Source: Chalara sp. BL73 (Eukaryota; Ascomycota; Leotiomycetes; Helotiales). From it: a stretch of DNA of 64,000 nt. Positions 48,203-61,578 of this stretch are shown piece by piece (positions within the stretch are counted from its first letter, which is position 1; the number at the start of each line of letters is the position of its first letter). The stretch covers positions 248,001 through 312,000 of the forward strand of contig CAKJVC010000066.1 in assembly GCA_918026815.1 (NCBI GenBank), read 5' to 3'. The notes under the pieces are model-generated. The model did not search any database. It saw nothing but the letters and a program-made list of their open reading frames with translations, and had not been told where the DNA came from. The position numbers and the translations under genes are program-made.

Positions 48203-49672
48203 ATGATTAAATCAGTCTTCAATTCTGAGGACTTGCCTCCGCCACCTCCGTGGATTCAAGCTGTTTTGAGTGTATGTGTTTTGGACCAATTCGAAGAGGA
48301 TAAATCACTGTTTTGAGTATCTTGAAAAAAAAGGATAGAAGAATGGATTCGCTTTCTTGTGAACAGGCTGGAATGAGTGTGTCAGCTTGCAAGCTAAGAA
48401 AAATTTCCTTCCGTTTTTCTTTTCTTTTGCCATCTTGGAATCTATCTAATACGTAACTATCACCAATTGCCTAACACGATCTAGATTATATGTATCGCCA
48501 CTATTCTACTCCCAGCAGGACCAATTCGCCTGAGTTCCGGTGGCCTTATCTTTGGATTAGTTCTCTATCTGGTTTTCTGCACGAGACAGCAAACCAGCGA
48601 TGCCTACATCATGGCTAACTCCTGTGTTTCCCTGCTGTATCGCTGGCTAGACCTTATCGCAATCCACAATCCTGAGAAGGACCTCTGGAGAGTCTCCTCC
48701 AAGGCCGCGCCTGAGGATAAGGTTAAGGGCTCCGCCCCTAAGGGCATCATGAAATTTAGGTGGTTCTTTGCCCTTTCCCTCTCGCCCAGGTATGGTTGAA
48801 CTCCGTCGATGAGCGCTGATAGAGCTGAGATCTCTCAGAGCAGTGGGCTGGAATATCCAGGTGAGAAGCCCACCCGGGCCATCGGATGACTATCCCAGGA
48901 CGAAGTTCTTGCGAGAGTATCTCAGGAGAGCTGTGGTGGCGTACCTTGGACTCGACATAACTACCTACATATCGGCCCAGCTTTGGCCTAGCGGTTCATT
49001 CTTCGATCTTCCAATATACATGCAGGTCTTCCACGCCTGGGTGCAAGTCTTCAAGGCATACCACGGCATCGAATTCGCCTACTCCGTCGGTGCCGTTCTC
49101 ACCGTCACCCTCGGGATCTACAAGCCCAAAGACTGGCCACCAATCTCTGGCTCTTTCAGGCGCGACGGCTGGAGCGTAAGGAGGATGTGGGGTGAATGCT
49201 GGCACCAGATGGTGCGTCGACCTTGCTCAGAAGCCGGCCGTCTCACGGTTAAGTTATTTGGGTTCCGAAAGGGCAGTTTTATGAGCAGGTATAGCCAGGT
49301 CTGGGTTGCATTTCTTGCTAGTGCCGTGATGCATCACAGTGGTGCTATGGTGGCCGCGTATGAAGACGGTGGATTTTGGCAGGCGGCTTATTTCATGGTG
49401 CAGCCTGTTGCGTACATGATGGAGGATTTCGTCATGTTTCTTGGGAGGAGGGCGGGTATCGAGGCCAATGGTGAGTTTGTCTTCTCTGTTGCATTGGATG
49501 GGATAGGAACTGATAAATAACAGGCTGGACGAGGGCGATTGGGAGATTGTGGGTGTTTTTGTGGTTTTCGGTCACGATGCGGTTTATGGTTGCGAACCAG
49601 CCTCTTTCTTTTGTACAGACTGTTTCAGTTCCTAGTTTGACTGAATATGTTGCGAACATTGCTCACTTTTAG
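48203..49672 (+). CDS. Wax-synthase-type membrane-bound O-acyltransferase
   Basis: Predicted integral-membrane acyltransferase of 384 aa (wax synthase/MBOAT_2 type), which moves an acyl group to an alcohol or to a secondary metabolite. Exons: 48203-48271, 48485-48789, 48839-49470, 49524-49672, all GT..AG and in frame. Hydrophobic helices recur throughout (IICIATILLPAGPIR, GLIFGLVLYLVF). Family marks are RAVGWNIQV (the R-G-x-G-W-N motif, spanning intron 2), then PPISGSFRRDGWSVRRMW with GECWHQ, and the probable active-site pair His290-His291 in ASAVMHHSGAM. Intron 1 is about 213 nt, long for this window, so a missed small exon is possible. No biosynthetic cluster is adjacent. The substrate is unknown. 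Confidence 0.83.
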
Positions 49673-51022
49673 AAGATCATAGAAGAAGATGCAGGGTCAT
49701 GTCTGAGACAAATTAGAAGGATTTCAAGGCAGATGTGAGGAAATAGTCTCACTGCCTCTGAAGAGTTGCATGTCAAACTCAGCATTCAAATATACTGTAT
49801 CACTACTCCACTTCAGTAATCTGAAGTCATGTACAATAGAAGCTCCACTTCAAATTATCCTTACAGCAGCACTGTTTCCTAGCCAGCTTCTCCACTAGCT
49901 ATCAAAGCGATCTACGGCAGCCTTTTACACACACAAAATCATTATATCCCAATATCCTAACGTGCAATATCGCAACTTGTAGGTTTGCCACATACGTTGC
50001 GCCCCAGCCACCATCTTCGATTTGTTTGATGCGGACACTTACCCCAGATTTCACTAGTAGAGTTCAGTCTATCCTCAAAGTGCGACAATTCGCATTAAGC
50101 GCTATAAATCATATAGCCGCGAGTGGCGGGATGTGCCCTAGATTTCGACTGGACAGGTACTGCGGCTATCTACTCGAAAGCCCATGGAGAATGAAGTTCC
50201 GCATCTCCCACGGGGAGACTGGGTTATTCCGTCGTGGCATCCACCACCAGTATCTAGGCCAAGTGTCCGGTGCAGCTTGCAGCTTTGTCATTAAAAGCGT
50301 GTGAGGCAAAGCTTGCGAACCGGGAGGAGAAACTAGGTGAACTCTATTCCCTCAGCTTCCGATGCCACCAGGTGATTGTATGGTACGGAGGTACACCCGG
50401 TGGGTTGGATATCGAGAAGACGGCTAGGGGAATGTGGGGAAGCGGGATCAGCGTGAGACAGAACCCGTATAGTCTGTTCTTGGTAAACTTAATCTCATGC
50501 AATTGTAGCTTGCAAAGTCGAAGAGCTTTGAGGAGTGTGGAGAGGCGGGTGAGCTGGGACACAAGCTCGTCTAATACTGTGCTTTGATTTGCTGCTGAGA
50601 CAAAGATACGCAAAGTTCTAGATGTTGTGGAATAGGGTTCCGTTGATAATTGGGATAACATAAACGAGAGAATTACATCCAAACATTTTTACATTGATCT
50701 ATTCTGGGCATACAACCGCTGATCTATACACCGCGCCATATGCATACCTTTACCAGGGCCCCGCCAAAACCAACGTCCATTACGCCATGTGATACACCTC
50801 ATTCTAGCGCCTCAATTTCTCATGATCGAATAACATTACAAGAGTCGTGAACCCCAGTACTCTTCAGACTAGTCTTCATTAAGCATGATCCCTACCCCCA
50901 AGGTCATTTCCTGGCCAGTCATGGTCTCCACTCCCGAATCTCTTTGTGCCCTGAATATAGCAGACAAAGACACATCACCTCCTTCAAGCTGTTCCTTGAC
51001 CTAGAACACCCCAAGAAAGCTC
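49673..51022. other. Intergenic convergent region
   Basis: About 1.35 kb between converging genes. Overlapping open frames on both strands at 50026-50682 show no family resemblance. No gene is called. Confidence 0.45.
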
Positions 51023-53679
51023 TCAAGAAGTAGAAGCCTGACCGTTTTCACGGGGACGTTCCGGCTCTAGAGGCTTTACTGGTGGCGACAGATTCTGATG
51101 CGACGGACTAGGAGACAAAGAGGCAACTGGCGGCAACACGGAAGGTGTTGCAGAGCCAAAACTACCATTCGAAGTGGTCGGCCTTGGTGGAGAATGTTTT
51201 GTAGGCGAGTATCCGGTGGACGCAGGGGGCAGGATAGATGTATGAGCTTGGCCCTGCTCAGTTGGAACTATCAAAGGAGAAGAAATAGTATGTGGCGTGG
51301 CGAAGCTGAATTTGGCAGGCAGGCTTGGGGTAGACTGAACTGGGGGACTGCTTGAAACGGCGAATGGCGACTGGTAGGGTTTGGAAACAGGCGTTAGCAC
51401 TGGGGCAGGGGAAGGGAAGTTCATTGAGCCCCGTCGATGGATATTGTTTGGGGCTGGAGCTTCCCCATTGACAGCTCGCGGTAGGGACGACATTGAAGAT
51501 TGTGCATACGGAGAAGGGGATGCCTGGATAGGATGAATATTTTGAGAGATATGCTGGTTTGAGTTGCTGAGCATGGAGGTATGAGCACTTGAAGCGCCAC
51601 CATTAGTGAAAGAGTATAGTTGAGGCTGTGTTGGTGGAGGCAAGCTCGTTGGACTGTCAAGACGTGGTGAGGAGAATGCATGCGAACTTAATGGTCGAGC
51701 ACTACTATATGGTGTACCATTGACAGTTGATCCTGGAACAATCGGTCTTGAAGCTTCTGTCATATGTGGTGTACCATTGTTGTTCGCGTGCGAGGGCACA
51801 TAGGGTGCCTGCCATTGCATTGGCTGCGCTGGCTTCTGGGGTGACTGGCTAACAGTTGCCTTCGGGGGAAGGATAGCGGGATAGCCGTTGGCCTTGGGAG
51901 TAGCTGCTGAAGATGATGACCCAGGTCGCTTGAATGTAATTTTGATTGGGTGGTGCGGTTTTGCTCTTTCTTCGTCCTTTGCGCGACGCTTGCAAGTACT
52001 ACAGACAAAGTGGAATTCGTCTCGTTCTGCTGCTGTCTTGTTGACTCCCACACATTTGCTATGCTGCCAGATATTGCACTTCTCACAAGCAATACTGTGA
52101 GTTCCATCATCAATTTGTCCATATGCTCCGCAAATACAATCGAAAATCCAATCATCTTCTTCAGCTAGCTCCTCCAATGCATGCTTTTTCTTCTCAATCT
52201 CTGCCTTCAGATGACGCTCTGATATACGGCCTTCTCCGGTCTCAATCTTCTTACTGTCTTCCGAAAGATTGGCAAGTTCTTCCTCATGCAGGATACGGCG
52301 AGCTTCTCGTTCTTTCACGCGTTGCTCCCTAGTCATCATGCGAGACTCGCGTTCCTTCTCTAGCTTCATCCATTTCTCTTGCTCCTTTTTGGCCATTGCA
52401 AGATCATTTAATCTTTTCCTCTCAGCTTCTCGTGCTTCTTCTTCTTGTTTTTGCAGTTCCATCTTGCCAGCGATTCGACTAGATCTTTTTGCTGTAGCCA
52501 ACTTCTCCAAATTCAGAAGCTCGCGCTCTTTCTGTGCCGCCTTACGTTTTCGGGCCTCTTCCTGCTTCTCGAGAAGGGGTACCACAGCATCCTTTATTCG
52601 CTTACACAAGTATTTCTCATTTGCATCACGACTCCTCTCCATTGAAGTGATCAATGCATTCACTTCATCAAATGTGATGGCGATGCACTCCCATTTCATT
52701 CCCCCAAACCCGTCATACTCCTTTTCCAGAATAGTCTCATCAACGGCATCCGCATCTTCTACAGGCTCCGCCTCGCTATCCGCAGCCTCGGAGATCTTTC
52801 TTCGCTTGCTCGCTCTAAGTGCTGCTTTTGCCTTCTTGGATCCTTTCTTAGGTTTGGGTGCAGGTGGTGGTGGTGGGGGAGGATCGGTTCTACGATATAT
52901 ACGGTTGTCGTCAAGCACAAAATATGTGCGTTCATCGGAGTCCCACCCAAAAGGTTCGATACGCTGTAGAAAAGCTGTTAGTAACTGGATCAAAACGCTC
53001 CAAAGGAGATGGGTATACCCATAATGCCTGTTCAGTGTCTTTTTGTTCATCCATTCTCTCTCGAATGCGATCTGGATTCCCCATTGTCCATTGGGTAAGC
53101 TGTTGCAGAACTCGTATCTATATGTCTAAGCTAGATTCTAATGTGAGGTATATGTATTTGATGCCATACCTTCAAGAAGATGTCGAACTCAATAAACTTG
53201 GCAGGTTCCTCCTCCACGCCGAATGGGTTTCGGTCTGGAGCCTTAGCAACGTATTGTCTGCGCGTATACTCATCGAAGATTTCGGGTCTAAATCCATTTA
53301 GAAACGATAATGCGATGACAGCGATGAACTTACGTTAAGCCACGATGAGATGATACAAATTTAAGAAGCGCAAGACCAATCTCAGGGAGGACTGGCGAAT
53401 TACTTTTCAGGCATTCCATCTCGAGTTCCTATTTGAATAAGTATCGAAGGCATCAGAGAGAGGGAGCGGCCTTGTCCATGCTGCATGAAGTTTACATACC
53501 TCTATGTCCGACCAAGTTTCTTCAATTTTGACCGCTTTTCCGAATGTGAAAATCCATTGTGATAGATTCGCAAATTCCCACATATTCCTTATCCTTTGAA
53601 TGAGGGTCATTTCCTTTGGAGCTTCGGGAGCCTCGACAGTCTCCAGTTGCTCCCTGCCTCGTTTTCTGGACGGAGCCAT
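51023..53679 (-). CDS. PHD-finger chromatin protein, RSF1-like architecture
   Basis: Predicted nuclear chromatin-associated protein of 810 aa. Exons: 53500-53679, 53334-53428, 53170-53287, 53019-53117, 51023-52963. The N-terminal part is helical and DDT-domain-like (WEFANLSQWIFTFGKAVK, PEIGLALLKFVSSHRGL, VLQQLTQWTMGNPDRIRE), then IEPFGWDSDERTYFVLDDNR, the WHIM-like motif next to DDT domains in ISWI partners. A long charged coiled coil follows (about 295-425). The PHD finger (about 440-490) has C4HC3 ligands: FDCICGAYGQ, IACEKCNIWQHSKC, FHFVCSTCKRR. PHD fingers of this kind often read histone H3 lysine methylation. The C-terminal 300 residues are Ser/Pro-rich. This order matches RSF1/Cti6-type proteins, but I cannot name an ortholog. 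Confidence 0.82.
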
Positions 53680-54653
53680 ACTGTAGGATGGCAAGGGTGT
53701 TTAATGCTCCAGCACGAGGTGGCAGACTCTGAAAGAGAAGATATATGACCGCCAAATGCCCAAACACCTATGGCATAGAGTACGGGGCGCAACAAGTGCG
53801 ATGGTTGAAGAGTTTGACGAGGGTTGTGGAAATTTCTCTGGGATGCCGCGTGAATGTCAACGCGACGGTGCCAAATTAATTCCTTGGATTAGGTAATGTG
53901 AGCTTTTACCGTTCCCGACCAATAAGAGCACAGGGGGCAGAAGTGAGCGAGGCTGAGAGAGATCCACAATCGATAAGCACTGGGCACTGGCTGGGTGTAC
54001 GCCATATCTTCAACTCCCGTATTAACATGGACCATCATCCCAACCATTGATCTGAGAAAACAAAACGTGTCAGAGAAGGGTGCTACAAGAAGAGTAACTT
54101 TCAATCTTAATTTATTGACTGTAAATCGATCTGTTGCTGTGATGTTGAACCAAAAGCCCCCATCTTTTTGCTAGCATCTCAAGTGCTGCAGAGTTGAACA
54201 AACCCTCCCCATAAATAGGTACAGGGCGCATTAGTGCCGGGTTCCCGACCACCCCCCAGGGGATTTCCTTCTTGGGCCTTTTCTGACCCAGAGTTCGAGT
54301 TACAGAACTTTGCGAACTCTAACCCAACGAACAACCCCCCGGCCATGTTGTCTACCATGTCGCTGGCGGACGTTATGTAACATTGCACGCTGCGGAAGAA
54401 TCTGATTGCTCCGAATCTGCCCTTTGATGATAAACACGACTTCATGAGATATTACGATCGCATCTTTCTACCTCGTTCACATGTTTTGCGCCGTCTCACC
54501 GTGCTGAGTACCTGCCCAATTTCTGTTCAGCAAGTCTACGAGCCGGCATTAGAACACACCTTAAGCATCTCTACCTTTTGTACCTAGCGCGAATCGTTCG
54601 AAGTCCTCTTCACACTCTCCAGACCTTCGGGTACTGGCCTGAGAACAGCCAAA
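53680..54653. promoter_or_regulatory. Shared upstream region of PHD protein and CCH1
   Basis: About 970 bases between divergent starts; no coding sequence is seen. It should include both promoters and the CCH1 leader. No specific site is called. Confidence 0.45.
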
Positions 54654-57600
54654 ATGCCTCCAGACCCGGAGAATCCTTCGACCCCTCCTCAGTCGATACC
54701 ACTTCGAGACCTCGCAGTAAGTACTTTAGAAAGTGATTAGGTCCTTGAAAGCGGTTGCGAAGAATTCTTTGTGTAGAAGTCGTGAGCCAAACCCCCACTA
54801 ACTCTTCCTATCACAGCGACCACCCGACTCGGTAGATTTAGGAGATGGAGCTCATAGGCACAACCGTGGCAGGAGTCTTTTAAGCGGTGGTATACGGCCA
54901 CTGAGTGGCGGAAATGGCTATGGCCCTCGATACGAGAGACTTGGGGAGTCTTCACCCAGCCCGATTGACCGGACAAACTACCGCCAGGGTTTACCTCCAT
55001 TGCGAACGCAAGCTCAATCAACGAATCCATATCAGGAGTCGCAGACCCCCATATCCCCAGTTGGCAATCCGGCAGATTTTCAGGCTGCAATGGGGTTTGC
55101 GGGGCTACTTGTCCCCGATATCAGTCTATCACAACCTCCGCAGACAACGTCGTCTTCTTATGGAAACAGTGGATTCGGTGGGCCTTCTCCGTACGATGGT
55201 AGAGATGGCAGGTACAACAGCAGAGATTACGATCACTCATATTTTGCATCAGATTCTTTTGAACCAGACTCTGACAGGATACCACTGAACGACCCGAGCC
55301 ATCTACAGCCCATTAGTGGTGCAGCACAACCTTCTACCCCAGATGGTCAAAGACATGACAGGCCATCTTTTCGAACGGTAAGCTTTAGCTCGCCGGATCC
55401 CAAAATCACGGGCTCAAGGCTAGGGGATAATCTCCAGCACGATGGATCTGGTCATAGCCCGCAAGGAGGGCGGTCGAGAGCACACAGTTATGGCGTCTCT
55501 TTATCGCCGAATACCCAGCCCAGTTCTCGCAAACCTTCGACCGCAACGGCATTCTCACGAGCGGGATCTATCATGAGAGCCATGTCGCAGCGTGTTGTTA
55601 ACCTAAGTGGAGAAGCTGAGCTCATTGAAGAAAGTGCACGACGAGAAGCTTCTCGATCTCAGCGACTATCGCGAGCACCGCGTCAGTCACGTTCTTCGGG
55701 AACCCAGTCGGCTGAAGATGATATGACCGGCTGGTCTGATATATCTAGTCTTGATGAAGAGGCTGAACCTCGAGTATTCCACAAGAAAGACCCCCTTGGT
55801 GCAGGTCCAAATTATCAAGAGCGCTTGCCCACAGCGCCCGTGGACAAAGCCATGCGATTCTTTGGCAAAGATAAAACCTCGGAGCCCTCTTGGAACGACG
55901 ATTCCAAGAAGCCTCCAAATCCTCTGAAGGGGAAGTCCTTAGGTGTGTTTTCTGCAGAAAGTGTTATCAGAAATATACTATGCGATGTGCTTGTTTATCC
56001 TTTGACGGAACCTCTAATTTTAATTCTCATTGTAATTCAAACTGTCCTTTTGGCTGTGGATGCTTCTAAGAACGTATACCAGCCCGGTAACGGACGGTCC
56101 AAGAAATGGGGTGAGAAACCGATTGATTATGCTCTATTGGGGTTGTTTGCACTATTCACTTTGGAACTTTTTGCTCGCATAATCGTATCCGGTTTGATAC
56201 TCAATGCTCCGGAATATGGTAATGGTAAGAAACGAAGCGTGAAAGCTGTAATCACGGAGAAATATCGAGAGGTATTTGCACCACAACGTCAATCATCACT
56301 GCGAGCACCAAAGCGCACGGAAACATCCTTTACTACCCCAGACCTGCTTCGGTCATTTACAGCCAAGCAGGGCGAAGGCATCCGTACCGTGGAACAAGCA
56401 CAACGTCTACAATTGGCCAGACGAGCGTTCTTACGACATTCATTCAACAGGCTGGATCTTCTTGCTGTGGTGGCATTTTGGATCGCCTTTGTACTCAGTC
56501 TCACTGGGATAGAAGATAAGCGTCACATATACATATTCCGTATGCTAAGCTGCCTGCGCATCCTACGCCTGCTTGCATTAACGCATGGAACTGCTGTATG
56601 AACTTTTGACATCTACATGTATTTCATCGCTGACCTTCTCACTAGATCATACTTCGAAGCTTGAAAAAAGCGGCTCCGTTACTAGTCAATGTTTCTTTCC
56701 TGATTGGCTTTTTCTGGCTTCTATTCGGCATTATTGGAGTGCAGAGTTTCAAATCCAGTCTGGACAGACAATGCGTGTGGATCGACCCAACAGACCCATT
56801 AAATAAGACTGGCAGTGCTTACATTAATACCTATCAGTTCTGTGGTGGCCAGTTGAACAAAGACACGGGCATTCGCGAGACCTGGAAGTTTGGTCCACTC
56901 AGCGAAACAATGCGAAATGGAGTCACCTCCGCCAAAGGATATTTGTGCCCTCGTGGATCGGTTTGCTTGCAGCTTGAGCCGAGTCAGCTTCCCTACAATG
57001 GCACAGTTAGCTTCGACTCCATTTTCCAATCACTCGAGTTGGTATTTGTTACTATGACAGCTAATACGTTCTCCGACCTTATGTATTACACAACGAATTC
57101 CGATTACTTGGCAGGGGCTTTGTTCTTTGCAGGTGGTATAGTTATCATGACACTGTGGCTTCTAAATTTGTTGATCGCGGTCATCACATCGTCTTTCCAG
57201 GTTATCCGTGAGGAAGGTAAAATGAGCGCATTTGCCGCTCATGTGAAAGGCTTAGTACAAGATCTGGACATTACTACACCACGTCGACTCAGTGCCATGA
57301 AACGTCTCTATGACAAGACTTACTGGTTTTGGATTATTGTCATCGCCTATGGTTTGATCTGCCAAGCTCTCCGCAGCGTTGAGATGAGCCGCACTCGGGA
57401 GGTGTTCATAGACAATTCGGAAACAGTCGTTACCATCGTTCTGTTGGTTGAGATTGTTATTAGGTTCGCTGTTGATTGGCGCGGCTTTCACCAAGACAAG
57501 AAAAACTGGTTCGACTTGGGACTAGCTCTCATCACATCAATCATATTGCTACCACCAATTCGACGCTCTGGTGATCCGTATGCTTGGTTGACCGTGTTCC

Positions 57601-60600
57601 AAATTCTGCGGGTATATCGAGTTATTATAGCTGTTCCAGTTACCAGGAGTTTGATCACGCTTGTCTTGGGCAACTCAAGTGGTATAGCTAATCTTATGCT
57701 GTTCGTGTTCCTAATCACCTTCTTGATGGCAATCATGGCTGTTCAGCTATTCCGTGGCGAATTGTCTCCAGAGGATCCATATGGCGACACCAACCAAATC
57801 ACCTTCTTCACAATCTATAATGCCTTCCTAGGCATGTACCAAATTTTGTCTAGTGAAAATTGGACTTCCATTGTCTATAACATCACTGCTTACACGACAG
57901 CTAGAAATACCGCCTGGATTGCCGCTCTGTTCTTCATCGGGTGGTTTATCCTTGCCAATTTTATTCTGGTGAACATGTTCATAGCAGTCATACAGGAAAA
58001 CTTCGATGTCTCTGAGGATGAAAAACGTATGCATCAAGTCAAGTCGTTTCTAAACCGTAAAGAGCTTGGGAGTGCATCAAGCAATTTATCATTGTCGGCC
58101 ATTTTCCGCTTTGGCCGTTCAAGATCAAAGAAGGATCCCTTGGATTATGGCCCTGCGACTATGGAAATGCTGCTGAAGGATGCAGTAGTGAAAGATTTCC
58201 TAGATGACGAAGTTGGGAATGCGCAGTCAGAAGAATCTCCAGCGCCACCAGTTCGAGCGGAAACCTCAGCACCAGCAGTCAAACCTGGTTTAATTTCCTC
58301 CGCATGGGGAAAATTTATGAACCGAGTTTGGCACAGGGAACCAAATCCATTCTATTCCAATATTCAATTCTCCAACAATGACGACACAGCTGATGCGCGA
58401 ACGATGGCGAAAGAAGCTGTTTCGCAGTCCACCCGACGTAAGAAGGCTCAACGCGAATATTTAGCTCGACACCCGAATTACAATAACTCTTTATTCGTCT
58501 TCAAACCCGATAACCCTATTCGCAGGCTTTGCCAAAGAGTCGTTGGGCCTGGTCGAGGCACCGATCGTTTTGATGGTGTTGAACCAAACCGAGTCGTCTG
58601 GTATACGTTCTCAGCATTTATATATTGTGCCATAGTTGCGATGGTGCTGTTGGCATGTATAACCACGCCATTATACCAGAAAGAATACTTTGACCGAAAC
58701 CGATTCGCAGTAACTAATTGGTTTGTCTGGGCGGATCTGGCTTTCGCTTTGTTGTTCACAGTTGAGGCGTCCATCAAAGTTATTGCCGATGGTTTTTTCT
58801 GGACACCAAACGCTTATTTTAGGAGTTCGTGGGGCGCGATTGACTTTGTCGTCCTCGTCACATTCTGGATCAATGTCATTGCCGCCTTGATGAATGATGG
58901 CGCCGTCTCAAGAGCGATAGGCGCCTTCAAAGCACTTAGAGCTTTGAGATTACTTAACGTCAGCGACAGCGCCCGAGATACTTTCCACTCCCTCATTGTA
59001 GTCGGCGGTTGGAAGGTCCTTTCTGTAAGTGGTGGCTTCAAGTAAGTTTCTAGTTTGCTAACAATCATCTAGGCTGCATTCGTTTCCCTATCTCTTCTGA
59101 TTCCGTTTGCTATATACGGGGTCAACCTCTTTAGTGGAAAATTTGATGCATGTAATGATGGAGATTTCTCTGGCAATCTTACCAATTGCTTCGGGGAATA
59201 TAGTGCTTCCCCATATAGCAATGATTGGCCGTTGCTATCTCCAAGGGTGGTTGATAATCCCTTCTTCAACTTTGATAACTTTGGAAGCTCTCTCTTCATT
59301 TTATTTCAGATTGTCTCCCAAGAGGGGTGGACCTCAGTATCCTGGAGCTCTCAATCGGTCACACAGCGGGGCTTCCAGCCGGAAGATTTCAATTCTCAAG
59401 GAAATGCGCTGTTCTTCGTCATCTTCAACTTACTCGCAACCGTATTCGTTCTCACATTGTTCATTTCGGTGTTCATGCGCAATTATACCGAGCAGACAGG
59501 CGTGGCATTTTTAACAGCTGAACAAAGGTCATGGTTGGAATTGAGAAAACTTCTAAAACAAGTTTCGCCATCAAAGCGGCCATCCAATGCTGATAGGCAG
59601 AGCTGGAAAGACTGGTGCTACAAAAGAGCAGTACGGAAACATGGCCGATGGCAAAGAGCTATGACTATAGTTCTTGTACTACATCTTATTCTTCTTCTAG
59701 TGGAATATTATCCAGAACCTGATTGGTGGGATGTGACAAGAACTTACATATTCTTGTTATTCACAGGATTCTATATTTGCAATTGCATCGTTAGAATTGT
59801 GGGTCTAAGCTGGTCAAGATTCAGAAGAAGCTCGTGGGATCTTTTTTCTCTCTTTGCCGTCTTTGGGACATTTGCCACTACAATTTTGCTCATCACGAAC
59901 TTCGGATCAGAAATCTTCAACCAGATGCATAAGATGTTCTTAGTCTCGATTGTCTTGCTGCTTATTCCGCGCAACGATGCGCTGGACCAGCTGTTTAAGA
60001 CCGCAGCGGCTAGCCTGGCAAACATCGGAAACCTTTTAGCAACGTGGTTTGTTCTGTTCCTGGTGTTTGCCATTGCGTTGACACAGACATTTGGCCTTAC
60101 TCGATTTGGGCCAAACGAGGACGGCAACCTCAATTTCAGAACCGTGCCCAAAGCATTAATTCTACTCTTTCGCATGTCTTGCGGTGAGGGTTGGAATCAG
60201 ATCATGGAAGACTACGCTACTATATCACCTCCATTATGTGTCCTTGGCCCAACATTCTTTGATAGTGATTGCGGTAGCTTATCATGGGCAAGGGCACTAT
60301 TCATCTTGTGGAACATTGTTAGCATGTACATCTTTACCAGCTTATTCGTCTCTCTCATCTATGAGAGTTTCAGTTACGTTTATCAGCATTCTAGCGGCTT
60401 AGGTAAAGTCAGCCGAGAAGAAATTCGAAGATTCAAACAGGCATGGGCTACTTTGGATCCGGAGGGCACAGGCTTTATCACTAAGGAACAATTTCCCCGA
60501 CTTCTTGGAGAGCTATCAGGGGTTTTTGAAATGCGAATCTATACTCAAGAAAATTCAGTGCGCAATATTCTTGAAGACATCCATTCGCAACCTAGTAACG

Positions 60601-61578
60601 GCAGGATCTCCTCATTGTCCGTTGCTAGCGGAAGCTCTGGTATCAATTTGAAGGCTTTGAATAAACGGCTCGCCCAAATCGACCCCAAGGAAGTCCAACG
60701 ATCCAGGGTGCGGTATAACCTTTTTTTCGAGGAAGTTATGGTCTCAGCTGATCCAGATCGCGGAATATCGTTCACAACAGTTCTGATGATCTTGGCTCAT
60801 TATAATGTCATTAGTGACAACAAAAGCTTGAAGTAAGTGATACCTCAATCTATATTTTATTCTTCATACTAATTTCCCTCAGGCTTGAAGAGTTCCTACG
60901 TCGTCGAGCCCGTCTACAGAGAGTAGAAGAAGAAGTTCGGAGACGAATTGTTCTCGGTTTCTTTGACACCATGTAAGAAAGCTTCTGCCATATACTTACC
61001 CTTGGATTTCTTAACTAACAAATTTCAGGTACTGGTCCAGGAAGTTCAGAAAACACATGGATCGAAAGAAGTCTGGACGAATGACCGATGTTCCGCAACT
61101 TGGCCCTGAAGTCTACATTGACGATGCAGACGATATAACGAGGCAAGCTAGAGCCAGCGCCTCGCCGCTTCTCTCGCCAACGGACTTAAGGGATCCTCGC
61201 GGATCCTTTATTGCTCATGGTCTAGATGGCGCAGCACGACACCGGCGAGGAGAGTCGTCACTTGGTGGAATTGTACCACCTGGAAGCCCGGGTATAAATG
61301 CTGCAATGATGTCACCTGGGATATCACCCGGTATGTCACCCGGTATGTCACCCCAACGCTCGCCGCAGTTGTCGCCTCGCCATGTGCCTCATCACAGAGC
61401 GACCAATTCGGCCTTTAGTTTCGAGGCGACAGAGCTCGGAAGCAATGGCGGAGGCTCAGGCAACAATAGTCGGCGTGGAAGTGCAGCCGAGAATGTACTT
61501 CAAGTGCTTGATGACTCCGCTTGGGGAGAGAGTATTCGACGTAGTTTCACGATGAGACGGCAACCAGGAGGACCTTGA
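54654..61578 (+). CDS. CCH1: Voltage-gated calcium channel alpha subunit Cch1
   Basis: Cch1 is the pore subunit of the fungal high-affinity Ca2+ uptake channel; it works with Mid1 at the plasma membrane in stress, mating and polarity. Exons: 54654-54716, 54817-56595, 56646-59024, 59073-60832, 60883-60972, 61029-61578; 2,206 aa. A disordered cytosolic N-tail of about 430 residues precedes four six-helix repeats. Pore loops show Asn about residue 754 (TMTANTFSDL), Glu 1018 (ILSSENWTS), Glu 1491 (IVSQEGWTS) and Glu 1779 (MSCGEGWNQ): an N-E-E-E filter, the fungal form of animal E-E-E-E. S4 charges are clearest in repeats I (FRMLSCLRILRLLALT) and III (IGAFKALRALRLLNV). After repeat IV comes an EF-hand-like segment (DPEGTGFITKEQF). 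The C-tail has SPGMSP-type repeats. Confidence 0.96.

Noticed and set aside
50026..50682. Overlapping open frames on both strands in a convergent intergenic region.
   Set aside because: The frames contradict each other, match no family and are of lengths expected by chance.
52269..53024. 251-codon plus-strand open frame rich in Ser/Phe.
   Set aside because: It is antisense to the Lys/Glu coiled coil of the PHD-finger gene, which has clear domains and spliced structure.
61300..61400. Tandem-looking repeat encoding SPGMSP.
   Set aside because: Short coding repeat inside the CCH1 tail, not a separate repeat element or CRISPR.
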